DNA of 51,699 nt from Clostridia bacterium (GTDB taxonomy: Bacteria > Bacillota > Clostridia > Oscillospirales > CAG-272): assembly GCA_017454675.1 (NCBI GenBank), contig JAFTCN010000052.1:1-51699 (forward strand), in the 5' to 3' direction. Shown piece by piece: positions 34,674-42,770 of this stretch. Numbering within the stretch: position 1 is the stretch's first letter; each line of letters begins with the position of its first letter. Made by a program: the position numbers and the translations under genes. The notes beneath the pieces are model-generated. The model saw only the letters and a program-made list of their open reading frames with translations. It was not told the origin of the DNA and did no database searches.

Positions 34674-36035
34674 TCAGAAGCAGCCCTGAGCCATCATGGC
34701 GTCGGCGACCTTCTTGAATCCGGCAATTTTCGCGCCGGACACGAGATCGTATCCGAGCCCGTATTCCTCCGCGGCTTCGGCCGACACCTTGTGGATATTG
34801 ATCATCATCCTGTGAAGCTCGGCGTCGACCTGTTCTGCTGTCCAAACGAGCCTCTCGGAGTTCTGCGCCATTTCGAGAGCCGATACGCCGACGCCTCCGG
34901 CATTGACGGCCTTGGAGGGAGCGACGACCATCGTACCGAGTCCGCGCATATAGTTGAGGGCCTCGTTTGAAGTCGGCATGTTAGCGACTTCGATATAGTA
35001 CTTTGCTCCGCTTCCAGAGATCTGTTCGGCTTCTTTCATCGCGACTTCGTTCTGCGTCGCGCAGGGCATGTAGATATCGCCCTTCACGCTCCACGGTTTC
35101 TCGCCCGGATGGAATTCGGCTCCGAACTTTTCGGCGTAGGCGGCAAGTCCGTCCTTCATCCCTTCGGTGCGCATCCTGTAGACGAAATCGACCTTCTCGT
35201 CGGTAGTGATTCCGGCGGGGTCGTATACGTATCCGGCTCTGCCGGAGATCGTCACGGGGACGGCTCCCAGTTCGGCGAGTTTCTTCACGGCTCCCCATGT
35301 CACGTTGCCGTAGCCCGAAAGGACTACCTTCTTGCCCTTTATGTCATCGCCTGTGTGTTTGAGGACTTCGCACAGATAGTAAACGGCACCGTAGCCCGTC
35401 GCTTCGGGACGGATAAGCGAGCCACCGTAGGAGAGGCCCTTGCCGGTCAGAACGCCGTTCTCAAAGACACCCTTGAGACGTCTGTACTGGCCGTACATGA
35501 AGCCGATCTCGCGCCCTCCGACGCCCATGTCGCCGGCGGGGACGTCGATATCGGGACCGATGTAGCGGTAGAGAGCGGTCATGAAGCTCTGGCAGAAGCG
35601 CATGACTTCGGCGTCGGACTTGCCGGCGGGATCGAAGTCGGAACCGCCCTTGGCTCCGCCGATGGGAAGTCCGGTCAGGCTGTTCTTGAAAGTCTGCTCA
35701 AACCCTAAGAACTTGATGATGCCCTGATTGACGTTCTTCTGGAAGCGGATGCCGCCCTTGTATGGACCGATGGCGCCGTTGAACTGGCATCTCCAGCCTC
35801 TGTTGGTATGCCAGTCGCCGTTATCGTCCTGCCATACTACTCTGAACGTGAACATCCTCTCGGGCTCGACCATCCTGCCCATGAGATCGACCTTCTCGTA
35901 TTCGGGATGGCGGTCTATGACGGGTTCGAGCGACGTCAGTACTTCGGATATGGTCTGATGAAATTCGGGCTCGCCGGGATTTTTCCGCACGGCCTCTTCA
36001 TAGACCTTTTTCAGATAGGCGTTTTTAAACTCCAT
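34674..36035 (-). CDS. gdhA: Glutamate dehydrogenase
   Basis: 453 residues, the hexameric NAD(P)-dependent type that interconverts glutamate with 2-oxoglutarate and ammonia. The substrate-domain stretch GLPIGGAKGGSDFDPAGKSD carries conserved lysines, and the nucleotide-binding domain begins at VVLSGYGNVTWGA. The NATQNE-type segment appears as PCATQNEV and AEQVDAELHRMM lies near the end. The C-terminus is MMAQGCF. AAGGAG lies before the ATG. It is monocistronic with its own promoter and terminator. Whether it prefers NADP or NAD cannot be decided from what I can see. Confidence 0.96.
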   Translation of the reverse strand: MEFKNAYLKKVYEEAVRKNPGEPEFHQTISEVLTSLEPVIDRHPEYEKVDLMGRMVEPERMFTFRVVWQDDNGDWHTNRGWRCQFNGAIGPYKGGIRFQKNVNQGIIKFLGFEQTFKNSLTGLPIGGAKGGSDFDPAGKSDAEVMRFCQSFMTALYRYIGPDIDVPAGDMGVGGREIGFMYGQYRRLKGVFENGVLTGKGLSYGGSLIRPEATGYGAVYYLCEVLKHTGDDIKGKKVVLSGYGNVTWGAVKKLAELGAVPVTISGRAGYVYDPAGITTDEKVDFVYRMRTEGMKDGLAAYAEKFGAEFHPGEKPWSVKGDIYMPCATQNEVAMKEAEQISGSGAKYYIEVANMPTSNEALNYMRGLGTMVVAPSKAVNAGGVGVSALEMAQNSERLVWTAEQVDAELHRMMINIHKVSAEAAEEYGLGYDLVSGAKIAGFKKVADAMMAQGCF

Positions 36036-36088
36036 CTTTTTTCTCCTTATGTGATAAAAATATTTGCCATGATATTCAATACCCGAAA

Positions 36089-36117
36089 ATTTTACTATTT
36101 TTCCGGCGATTTGTCAA
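36089..36117 (-). promoter_or_regulatory. Promoter of gdhA
   Basis: Minus strand TTGACA (36112-36117), 17 nt, TAAAAT (36089-36094). About ten bases upstream of the -35 lies an inverted repeat (36128-36149: GTCAAAAA, 6 nt, TTTTTGAC) that could be an operator or UP-like element. Confidence 0.8.
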
Positions 36118-36180
36118 GAGGAAATCGGTCAAAAATGAATTTTTTTGACGAAAAAATTTCATATTCGGGGCAAAACAGGC

Positions 36181-36249
36181 AAAAAACAGCCGCATAATGA
36201 AATTTATCCGTCGCCCGGTATTCGGGATGATCCATTATGCGGCTTTTTA
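36181..36249 (-). terminator. Terminator of the membrane protein-HAD-Nudix operon
   Basis: Twelve pairs (36188-36199 with 36233-36244) enclose a 33-nt loop with a small CCCG/CGGG hairpin. On the minus strand the stem is followed by GTTTTTTG; on the plus strand by TTTTT, so it can work both ways. Confidence 0.85.
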
Positions 36250-36256
36250 TATACGG

Positions 36257-36769
36257 TCAGATATCGATTTTTTCCCCGTTCAGGACGGCTTCTTCGAGAC
36301 TGTCCCCGGCGTACCGGAGCTTCAGCGAAAAGAATGGGACGTCGCGCGAGATCAAATCCAGAAATATCCTGTCGCCCTCCCACTGCGGGAGCGTCCGGAA
36401 CACGTCTGAGCCGATCCAGGCTGTTATCCCTTCGTCGGTGCCGTGCAATTCCCCGGTGAAACCGTCCGCGTCGAAGAGATGCATGTATTCGGTCTCGCAG
36501 ACATCGGATACGAAAGTAACGATGCCGCGGTACCGGTAGGACGTGAGAGTGAGCCCGGTCTCTTCGAACACCTCGCGCAGCACACAGTCCTCTGGGCTCT
36601 CCCCTTCTCTGAATTTTCCCCCGAAGCCTATCCACTTACCGTAATTGGGGTCGATCTCCGGATGCACGTTACCTTTATCTCCGGGACCGTGATTTTTGTA
36701 TCTGTATGCGCGGTTCAGAAGGAGAAATTCGCCGTCGCGTTTTATATAGCAAAGCGAAGAGTTTATCAT
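36257..36769 (-). CDS. Nudix hydrolase (MutT/8-oxo-dGTPase-like)
   Basis: 170 residues. The Nudix box is complete from residue ~50: GGKFREGE, then seven residues, REVFEETGL (GX5EX7REUXEEXGU). The family hydrolyses nucleoside diphosphates linked to other groups; similarity to the 8-oxo-dGTP type is suggested by the NYGKWIGFGGK lead-in. The gene starts 4 bp after the HAD gene and is the last in a three-gene operon. Confidence 0.9.
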   Translation of the reverse strand: MINSSLCYIKRDGEFLLLNRAYRYKNHGPGDKGNVHPEIDPNYGKWIGFGGKFREGESPEDCVLREVFEETGLTLTSYRYRGIVTFVSDVCETEYMHLFDADGFTGELHGTDEGITAWIGSDVFRTLPQWEGDRIFLDLISRDVPFFSLKLRYAGDSLEEAVLNGEKIDI

Positions 36770-36773
36770 CGGC

Positions 36774-37394
36774 CTAACTTATGATCGTTATGAGATCCTT
36801 CAGCGAATCTATCCTGTATTCGGGAGTGAAGCAGTCGTAGAAGTGATCGGGATCGAATAGGCATCCGTGTATGCCCGCGGAGATTCCGCTCTCGAGGTCT
36901 ATGTCCCTGTCGCCGACGATCATCGTGCTGTCAGGGTCGAGGCCGTACTTTTCTACAAGGATGAGAACGCCGTCGGGCGCGGGTTTTCTCGGTATCTTAT
37001 AGCTTCCGTCGACGGTACCCGTGACGTATTTCGAAAGCTCCCATATATCCATCATCTTTCCGACGATGCCGCCCGAATGTGTGAAGATGAAACTGCGTCC
37101 GCCGGAATCGCTTATGAACTTCAGCAGTTCGCCGGCGTATTCGACAGGCTTCTGACAGAGCGGGGCGATCGCATCATGGACGTCATGGAACTCGGCCGAG
37201 ACTTCTCTGTAGGGAATCCCGAAATCGTAGGCGCCGATAGCGGTCCCGACAGACACTTTGAGCTTCGAGTATACGGAATCGTACGTGTCGTGTATTCCGT
37301 GCCTCTCCATCACGGTCAGCAGTGCTTCGGTGAAAACGGGATAGGTGTCAGAGAGCGTCCCGTCGAAATCAAATATAATGTCCCGGTATCTCAT
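36774..37394 (-). CDS. HAD-family phosphatase (phosphoglycolate phosphatase-like)
   Basis: 206 residues. Motif I FDFDGTLSDT with the nucleophile Asp, motif II in FIFTHSGG, the lysine in RKPAPDGV, and motif IV MIVGDRDIDLESG. A helical cap domain lies between motifs I and II, as in phosphoglycolate and beta-phosphoglucomutase relatives. Its substrate is not predictable. ATG overlaps the end of the upstream membrane-protein gene by 4 bp (ATGA), showing tight coupling. Confidence 0.88.
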   Translation of the reverse strand: MRYRDIIFDFDGTLSDTYPVFTEALLTVMERHGIHDTYDSVYSKLKVSVGTAIGAYDFGIPYREVSAEFHDVHDAIAPLCQKPVEYAGELLKFISDSGGRSFIFTHSGGIVGKMMDIWELSKYVTGTVDGSYKIPRKPAPDGVLILVEKYGLDPDSTMIVGDRDIDLESGISAGIHGCLFDPDHFYDCFTPEYRIDSLKDLITIIS

Positions 37395-38023
37395 GATTCA
37401 CCGTCCCCGTTTCCGCTTCCACCGTTCCTGCCGGCGTCACGCTCCCTCTGTTTCTCTTTCCTGATCTCACGATCCTCAGGATTTTCCGGTATGAAGAGCT
37501 TCGAGAACCGTATATCAGACAGGCCGAACGCAAAAGCGGTGAAGGCGACGAGCAGCGAAGGGGCGACGACGGCGAAATGAGCCCACCACATGGTATTCAT
37601 CGGGACGTCGCCGATCCTTGTAGCGAGGATCCCGGTCCAGGCCCCCTGAAGAAAGAGATGGACCGTATGCGCTACCGTCCCGGCCCGGAAGGCGACCGTT
37701 CCCTCCGGAGCCAGCGTCAGCATGCCGACGAGGCAGAGGAGCAGGTTGGGAGAGTTAGCGGCAAGTCCTATATATAACCCCTTCAGCGGCTTTGCCGTCT
37801 CTCTTCCGCCGCCGACCCTTATCCTGTCCTCAGCCCCAAGTTTGAAGCAGTCGGAATAAACCATGAACAGGTAGAATATCACCGCGCCGATACATGCTGC
37901 GATCTGAAGCGGTCTTGATTTGCCGGTGGCGATCGAAAGAGTCAGACCGAAGATCGCGAACACGCACTGAGTTATGAACAGCTTAACGGCGCTGTATGAG
38001 TATCTGTGCCAGAATTCCTTCAT
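37391..38023 (-). CDS. Multi-pass membrane protein, function unknown
   Basis: 210 residues with about four membrane helices (near residues 15-33, 42-60, 88-110, 140-165) and a charged, glycine-rich C-terminal tail (about 180-210). I do not recognise a named family. GGAGG precedes the ATG by 7 nt. It leads the operon with the HAD phosphatase and the Nudix hydrolase. Confidence 0.75.
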   Translation of the reverse strand: MKEFWHRYSYSAVKLFITQCVFAIFGLTLSIATGKSRPLQIAACIGAVIFYLFMVYSDCFKLGAEDRIRVGGGRETAKPLKGLYIGLAANSPNLLLCLVGMLTLAPEGTVAFRAGTVAHTVHLFLQGAWTGILATRIGDVPMNTMWWAHFAVVAPSLLVAFTAFAFGLSDIRFSKLFIPENPEDREIRKEKQRERDAGRNGGSGNGDGES

Positions 38024-38051
38024 TGAAGTACCTCCGAATCATTCTCTTAAT

Positions 38052-38080
38052 ATTATATCTTATTTTCGGCTGTTTTTCAA
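38052..38080 (-). promoter_or_regulatory. Promoter of the membrane protein-HAD-Nudix operon
   Basis: Minus strand TTGAAA (38075-38080), 17 nt, TATAAT (38052-38057), ~29 bp before the ATG. It is divergent from the recombinase promoter about 80 bp away. Confidence 0.8.
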
Positions 38081-38161
38081 CACGAAGGATAAGAAATAAT
38101 CGTTCACTTCCCCCTCCGCGCAAAAAAAGCCGTTCGAAACTCCGGATCTCACGAAAAACAG

Positions 38162-38190
38162 TTGTATTTTGCGCAAAAAAAATGTATAAT
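38162..38190 (+). promoter_or_regulatory. Promoter of the recombinase operon
   Basis: TTGTAT (38162-38167), 17 nt with an A-tract, TATAAT (38185-38190). GGAGG (38214-38218) lies 4 nt before the ATG at 38223. Confidence 0.8.
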
Positions 38191-38222
38191 AGTATAAATG
38201 ATAATCTAATTCCGGAGGTAAT

Positions 38223-39338
38223 ATGAGCACAGAATACAATCCGGACGAGTATTCAGAGATCCTGCGGGATTTCGCCAACTACAAAGCGGTGATACAGGGG
38301 TGTTCACCCCGCACGATCAACGAGTACATGCTCGACATCCGGTCCTTCTGCCGCTTTCTCATGGCAAAGAAAAAAGGAGTGAAGTACACACCCGAAGAAG
38401 GCGACGGCTTTCCCGTCTCTGACATCGGCCCGGATTTTCTCGCCGCGGTGTCGCCGTCCGACATATACGACTTTCTCTTCTTCTGCGAGCGTGTATGCAA
38501 AAACGCCCCGGCCGCCAGAGCGCGGAAGCTGTCCGCGATAAAGGGACTGTACAAATACCTCACGGTCAAGAGATCACTGCTCGACGACAACCCCGCCGCC
38601 GACATAGAATCTCCGAAGAAGAGGCAGTCGCTCCCGAAGTTCCTGACATACGAGGAATCGGTGAAGCTGCTCACGACTGTAAGGAACGATCCGACGGCCA
38701 AACCGCCCTCGGCAGCGCTCCGCAACTACACCATAATCACCCTCTTCCTCAACTGCGGTATGCGTCTGTCGGAGCTGACAGGCATAAACATGTCCGACAT
38801 CGACAGAGAGTTCCGGTCTGTCAGGGTCATCGGAAAAGGCAACAAGGAGAGGATAATCTACCTAAACGACTCCTGCCGGTCGGCGCTGGAGGAGTATCTT
38901 CCGGTCAGGATGTCGGCGGAATTCACCGGGACACGCTGCAATGCCCTTTTCCTCTCATCGAGAGGCGAACGCATGAGCAACAGAGCCGTCCAGTGGACCG
39001 TCGACAAGTATCTTGAGATGGCAGGTCTTGGATACCGTCATCTGTCGGTGCACAAACTGCGCCACACCGCCGCAACGCTCATGTATCAGAAGGGGGGCGT
39101 CGACGTCAGGGTGCTCAAGGAGATACTGGGGCACGAACAGCTCAACACCACGCAGATATACACTCATGTATCGAACTCGGAGATAGAGGCCGCGATGGCG
39201 AAAAACCCGCTCGCGGAGCTGTCGATCCCTAAAGAACCGCTGCCGGATGAGACCGGCGGAGAGGCCACACGGAATCCGGACTCAGGCGGGGATGCAGAAA
39301 ACGGCTCCGAAAGCGCAAACAATCAGGAACAAGGATAA
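38223..39338 (+). CDS. Tyrosine recombinase (XerC/XerD-like)
   Basis: 371 residues. An N-terminal SAM-like DNA-binding domain (about 15-125) and the catalytic domain with Arg near 181 (CGMRLSEL), His-x-x-Arg near 276-279 (VHKLRHTA), the later His in EILGHEQ and the nucleophile Tyr in TTQIYTHV. It is most like chromosome-dimer-resolving Xer proteins, but ~60 residues longer at the C-terminus (acidic, Gly/Glu/Asn-rich tail). No phage or integron genes are nearby, so a housekeeping role is likely. It is 5 bp from the MutS-like gene. Confidence 0.9.
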   Translation: MSTEYNPDEYSEILRDFANYKAVIQGCSPRTINEYMLDIRSFCRFLMAKKKGVKYTPEEGDGFPVSDIGPDFLAAVSPSDIYDFLFFCERVCKNAPAARARKLSAIKGLYKYLTVKRSLLDDNPAADIESPKKRQSLPKFLTYEESVKLLTTVRNDPTAKPPSAALRNYTIITLFLNCGMRLSELTGINMSDIDREFRSVRVIGKGNKERIIYLNDSCRSALEEYLPVRMSAEFTGTRCNALFLSSRGERMSNRAVQWTVDKYLEMAGLGYRHLSVHKLRHTAATLMYQKGGVDVRVLKEILGHEQLNTTQIYTHVSNSEIEAAMAKNPLAELSIPKEPLPDETGGEATRNPDSGGDAENGSESANNQEQG

Positions 39339-39343
39339 ACGGA

Positions 39344-40990
39344 ATGGCAAAAGAAACAGAACTTGAACTCAAGAATTTCTCGCTGATATACCCCGACGAG
39401 GCATCTCTCGAGCGGCACTACGAGTCTAAGGACCGGCCGGACATCTCGGATTTCGTCTCGGATGAGCTGGGTCTTTCCGAGATATTCAATCTCAAGAACG
39501 GGTCGCTCGCTGAATTCTTCACAGTCGATCAGAAGGTGATCGAATACCGCGCCGAGACATTTCAGGACATGCTCGACAACCCCGGTCTCATCAAGACGCT
39601 CAACAACCTTCTGCCGATACTCAACGACATAATGGAGCTGCGCAGGCTCGAGGCCGACAGCGGAGACACCAACGACTATCTGTCGTCGATCACGGAGATT
39701 GAGCTGTATATCTCCTCTGTAGATACGCTCGACGACGGTCTCAATTCGGTCCGCGACGGCATAAAGGGAGCCGGATTCCGCAGGCTCCTCGACTATATCA
39801 GCGAACTCGCCGAGTCTGACTACTACAGCGAGCTCAACGAGCGGCTTTTCGAGCTCACCAAGCGCGTCAGAGACATAAGGAGCGTAACTGTAGGGGTTAA
39901 CCTCGACGCGCAGCTGAGGCCCGCGGAAGCCGGCGTGCTGTCGATCAATCCGGAGCAGTTCAGATCAGGCGACGTCATCGAGAAGATCCTCAGACTCAAT
40001 TTCAAAAACGACGAATACACCTGCATCGCATCACTCGTGCCGTTCGGCCGGAAGGAGAGCGAGAACCGCAAGGCGGCGCTCTCGAACGCCTTCAATTCTG
40101 CTATCAACGAGGTATACCGTTCGTCGCTCCGCTCCTGGAAGAAGATCATCCAGCAGTATGTCCTCGAAAAGACCGACTTCCTTCTCAATCTCGTTCCCGA
40201 GATCGAATTTCTAATCAAGGGCACGAGGCTCATGCAGCAGCTGAAGGAGCGGGGATACAGCCTCTGCTATCCCGAGATTGCTCCGGCGGCGGAATGCGCG
40301 TTCGAGGCATACGGGCTTTACAATCCGCAGGTGGCTCTCAAGATCGGGGAGGAGATCGTCCCCAACGACCTCGTCTTCGACGACAAGGCCAGGATATACG
40401 TGCTCTCCGGCCCCAACCGGGGCGGCAAGTCCGTCATCACGTGCGCCCTTGGGATCGCACAGGCGATGATGCAGCTTGGCCTTCCTGTGCCGGCCGACAG
40501 GGCAAGGATCTCTCCTGCCGACGGCATATTCACCCACTTCCCCACCGGAGCCGACGATACCATCGACAAGGGCCGCCTCGGCGAAGAATGCGCAAGGCTT
40601 GGACAGATCTTCGAGCGTGTCACCGAGCACTCCCTCGTACTGCTCGACGAATCGCTCTCGTCGACCGGCGCCTACGAGGCTTCCTACATAGCCGCGGAGG
40701 TCCTTGAAGGCTTCTCGGCCGCCGGCTGCCGCACCCTCTTCTCCACCCACCTGCACGAACTGGCGGCCTTCATACCCGAGATCAACGCCCGCTCTGCCGA
40801 ATACGGCGGCAAGCCGATCGACACCCTTGTCGCAGGCATGGATTCGGGAAAGCGGTCGTTCAGGATCTACCGCACCAAGCCCGACGGAAAGAGCTACGCC
40901 CGGGACATCGCTTACAAATACGGCCTGTCCCACGATTCCATCATAAGCAAGATCAATTCACAGAAGACCGGTCCGGATATGAACGGCTGA
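39344..40990 (+). CDS. MutS-like ATPase lacking the mismatch-binding domain
   Basis: 548 residues, against ~850 for MutS. The clamp/lever-type helical part occupies ~1-300, and the ATPase follows: Walker A GPNRGGKS near 356-363, Walker B LVLLDESLSST, then FSTHLHELAAFIP. The N-terminal mismatch-recognition domain with the Phe-x-Glu motif is absent, and there is no Smr nuclease domain as in MutS2. It therefore belongs to one of the short MutS paralogue groups of unknown role. Coupling to a tyrosine recombinase may hint at a DNA recombination function. Confidence 0.85.
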   Translation: MAKETELELKNFSLIYPDEASLERHYESKDRPDISDFVSDELGLSEIFNLKNGSLAEFFTVDQKVIEYRAETFQDMLDNPGLIKTLNNLLPILNDIMELRRLEADSGDTNDYLSSITEIELYISSVDTLDDGLNSVRDGIKGAGFRRLLDYISELAESDYYSELNERLFELTKRVRDIRSVTVGVNLDAQLRPAEAGVLSINPEQFRSGDVIEKILRLNFKNDEYTCIASLVPFGRKESENRKAALSNAFNSAINEVYRSSLRSWKKIIQQYVLEKTDFLLNLVPEIEFLIKGTRLMQQLKERGYSLCYPEIAPAAECAFEAYGLYNPQVALKIGEEIVPNDLVFDDKARIYVLSGPNRGGKSVITCALGIAQAMMQLGLPVPADRARISPADGIFTHFPTGADDTIDKGRLGEECARLGQIFERVTEHSLVLLDESLSSTGAYEASYIAAEVLEGFSAAGCRTLFSTHLHELAAFIPEINARSAEYGGKPIDTLVAGMDSGKRSFRIYRTKPDGKSYARDIAYKYGLSHDSIISKINSQKTGPDMNG

Positions 40991-41016
40991 CCGGAACGCA
41001 GCGAGGTATCAAAAAA

Positions 41017-41502
41017 ATGGATTACAGCTTACTCAATCTGCTTGAAACAGACGCAAAACTCACAGACGAACAGATCGCCGCGATGCTCGGCAAGGAGACC
41101 GGCGACATAAAAAAGATGATCACCGAATTTGAAAAAAACGGGACGATCCTCGGATACCGGACGCTGATCGACTGGGACAGGACCGACAGAGAGTATGTCA
41201 CTGCCCTGATCGAGGTGAAGATCACCCCGCAGCGCGACATGGGCTTTGACAAGGTCGCCGAAAAGATCTACAACTATCCCGAAGTCAAGAGCGTGTATCT
41301 TATGTCGGGAGGTTTCGATCTCGCCCTGTTCATCGAGGGCAAGACGATGCGGGACGTAGCATACTTTGTGGCGCAGAAGCTTGCACCCATCGAGTTCGTC
41401 ATCTCGACGGCCACACATTTCGTCCTCAGAAAATACAAGGACAACGGCGTTATCTACGGGCCTACCTCCGACGCCGAACTTGAGAGAGGAAACTGCAACT
41501 GA
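41017..41502 (+). CDS. Lrp/AsnC-family transcriptional regulator
   Basis: 161 residues. An N-terminal winged helix-turn-helix (DEQIAAMLGKETGDIKKMI) and a C-terminal RAM ligand-binding domain (VKSVYLMSGGFDLALFIEG). The family senses amino acids. The last base is shared with the start of the aminotransferase gene (41502), a pairing widely seen in Firmicutes, so the regulator probably controls that enzyme or related amino-acid genes. Confidence 0.9.
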   Translation: MDYSLLNLLETDAKLTDEQIAAMLGKETGDIKKMITEFEKNGTILGYRTLIDWDRTDREYVTALIEVKITPQRDMGFDKVAEKIYNYPEVKSVYLMSGGFDLALFIEGKTMRDVAYFVAQKLAPIEFVISTATHFVLRKYKDNGVIYGPTSDAELERGNCN

Positions 41503-42689
41503 TGTCGTCACCTGATTATTCGAAACTGCTCTCCCCGAAGGTCTGCGCGCTGAAAAAATCGGGGATACGCAAGTTCTTCGATCTGCTCGACACGATGGAG
41601 GGCGTTGTCGGACTGACGGTCGGTCAGCCCGATTTCACGACCCCGTGGCATATACGCGAGGCCGCCGAGACGAGCATCGACGAAGGAAAGACATATTATA
41701 CTTCGAATGCCGGTCTTCCGCGCCTGCGCGACGCCATAGCCGGCTATCTGGACCGCCGTTTCGGACTCCGGTACACTCAGTCTGAGATAATCACCACGGT
41801 GGGAGGCAGCGAGGCGATCGATCTGGCTGTCCGCGCGATAGTATCGCCAGGCGACGAGGTCATCGTTCCCGAACCGTCATTCGTTTGCTACAAACCTCTC
41901 GTGGTCATGGCCGGAGGGATCCCTGTCACCGTTACCACCAGAGTCGAGGACAGTTTCAAACTCACGCCCGGAGCGCTTGAGGCCGCGATCACCGACCGGA
42001 CAAAGGCCGTCATACTCACATTTCCCAACAACCCGACGGGGGCTATCATGACGAAGGAGGACCTCGAGGGAATCGCCGGAGTGTTGCGCGACCGAGACAT
42101 CGCCGTGATCTCCGACGAGATCTACGCCGAGCTCACCTACGGCAGAAGACATGCATCGATCGCCTCCCTTCACGGCATGCGCGAACGCACGGTCATAGCG
42201 TCGGGATTCTCCAAGGCTTACGCCATGACAGGCTGGAGGCTCGGATATATCGCCGCGCCTGAGCCTTTCATCGAGCAGATGCTGAAGATACATCAGTATG
42301 TGATAATGAGCGCCTCGACTCCCTCGCAGTACGCGGGACTCGAAGCCGCACTTCACGGCGACGCCGATATCGACTATATGCGCGAGCAGTACAACTACCG
42401 CCGCAGATACATTAGAAAGCGCCTCTCCGACATCGGACTTGAATCCTTTGAACCCGAGGGAGCCTTCTACATCTATCCTTATATCGGCGGATTCGGGCTC
42501 TCGAGCGACGATTTCTGCAACAGACTGCTCTATGAGAATGCCTGCGCGATCATCCCCGGCACCGCTTTCGGCGATGCCGGCGAGGGATTCGCGAGACTGT
42601 CATACGCCTATTCGGTCAAGCATATCGACACGGCACTCGACAGGATCGGAGATTTCGTAGAAAAACTGAAGAGAGAAAAAGGACTCTGA
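41502..42689 (+). CDS. Class I/II PLP aminotransferase
   Basis: 395 residues, aspartate/aromatic aminotransferase fold. Conserved pieces: NAGLPRLRDAI, NNPTGAIMTKEDL, the Asp in ISDEIYAEL, the PLP lysine in SGFSKAYAMTGWRLGY and the C-terminal ARLSYAYS with substrate-binding Arg. Substrate likely an amino acid such as alanine, aspartate or an aromatic; not decidable. Cotranscribed with the Lrp regulator. Confidence 0.92.
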   Translation: MSSPDYSKLLSPKVCALKKSGIRKFFDLLDTMEGVVGLTVGQPDFTTPWHIREAAETSIDEGKTYYTSNAGLPRLRDAIAGYLDRRFGLRYTQSEIITTVGGSEAIDLAVRAIVSPGDEVIVPEPSFVCYKPLVVMAGGIPVTVTTRVEDSFKLTPGALEAAITDRTKAVILTFPNNPTGAIMTKEDLEGIAGVLRDRDIAVISDEIYAELTYGRRHASIASLHGMRERTVIASGFSKAYAMTGWRLGYIAAPEPFIEQMLKIHQYVIMSASTPSQYAGLEAALHGDADIDYMREQYNYRRRYIRKRLSDIGLESFEPEGAFYIYPYIGGFGLSSDDFCNRLLYENACAIIPGTAFGDAGEGFARLSYAYSVKHIDTALDRIGDFVEKLKREKGL

Positions 42690-42710
42690 CAAAGGAGAGA
42701 CCATTTACTG

Positions 42711-42741
42711 CAAACAGCCGCGGCAATTCCGCGGCTGTTTG
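42711..42741. terminator. Bidirectional terminator after the aminotransferase gene
   Basis: Thirteen perfect pairs (42711-42723 with 42729-42741) around CAATT, between the converging aminotransferase and HtrA genes. The stem itself ends in GTTTG. Confidence 0.85.
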
Positions 42742-42770
42742 TTAACCTGTGAGAAACAGGATGCTGTCCG

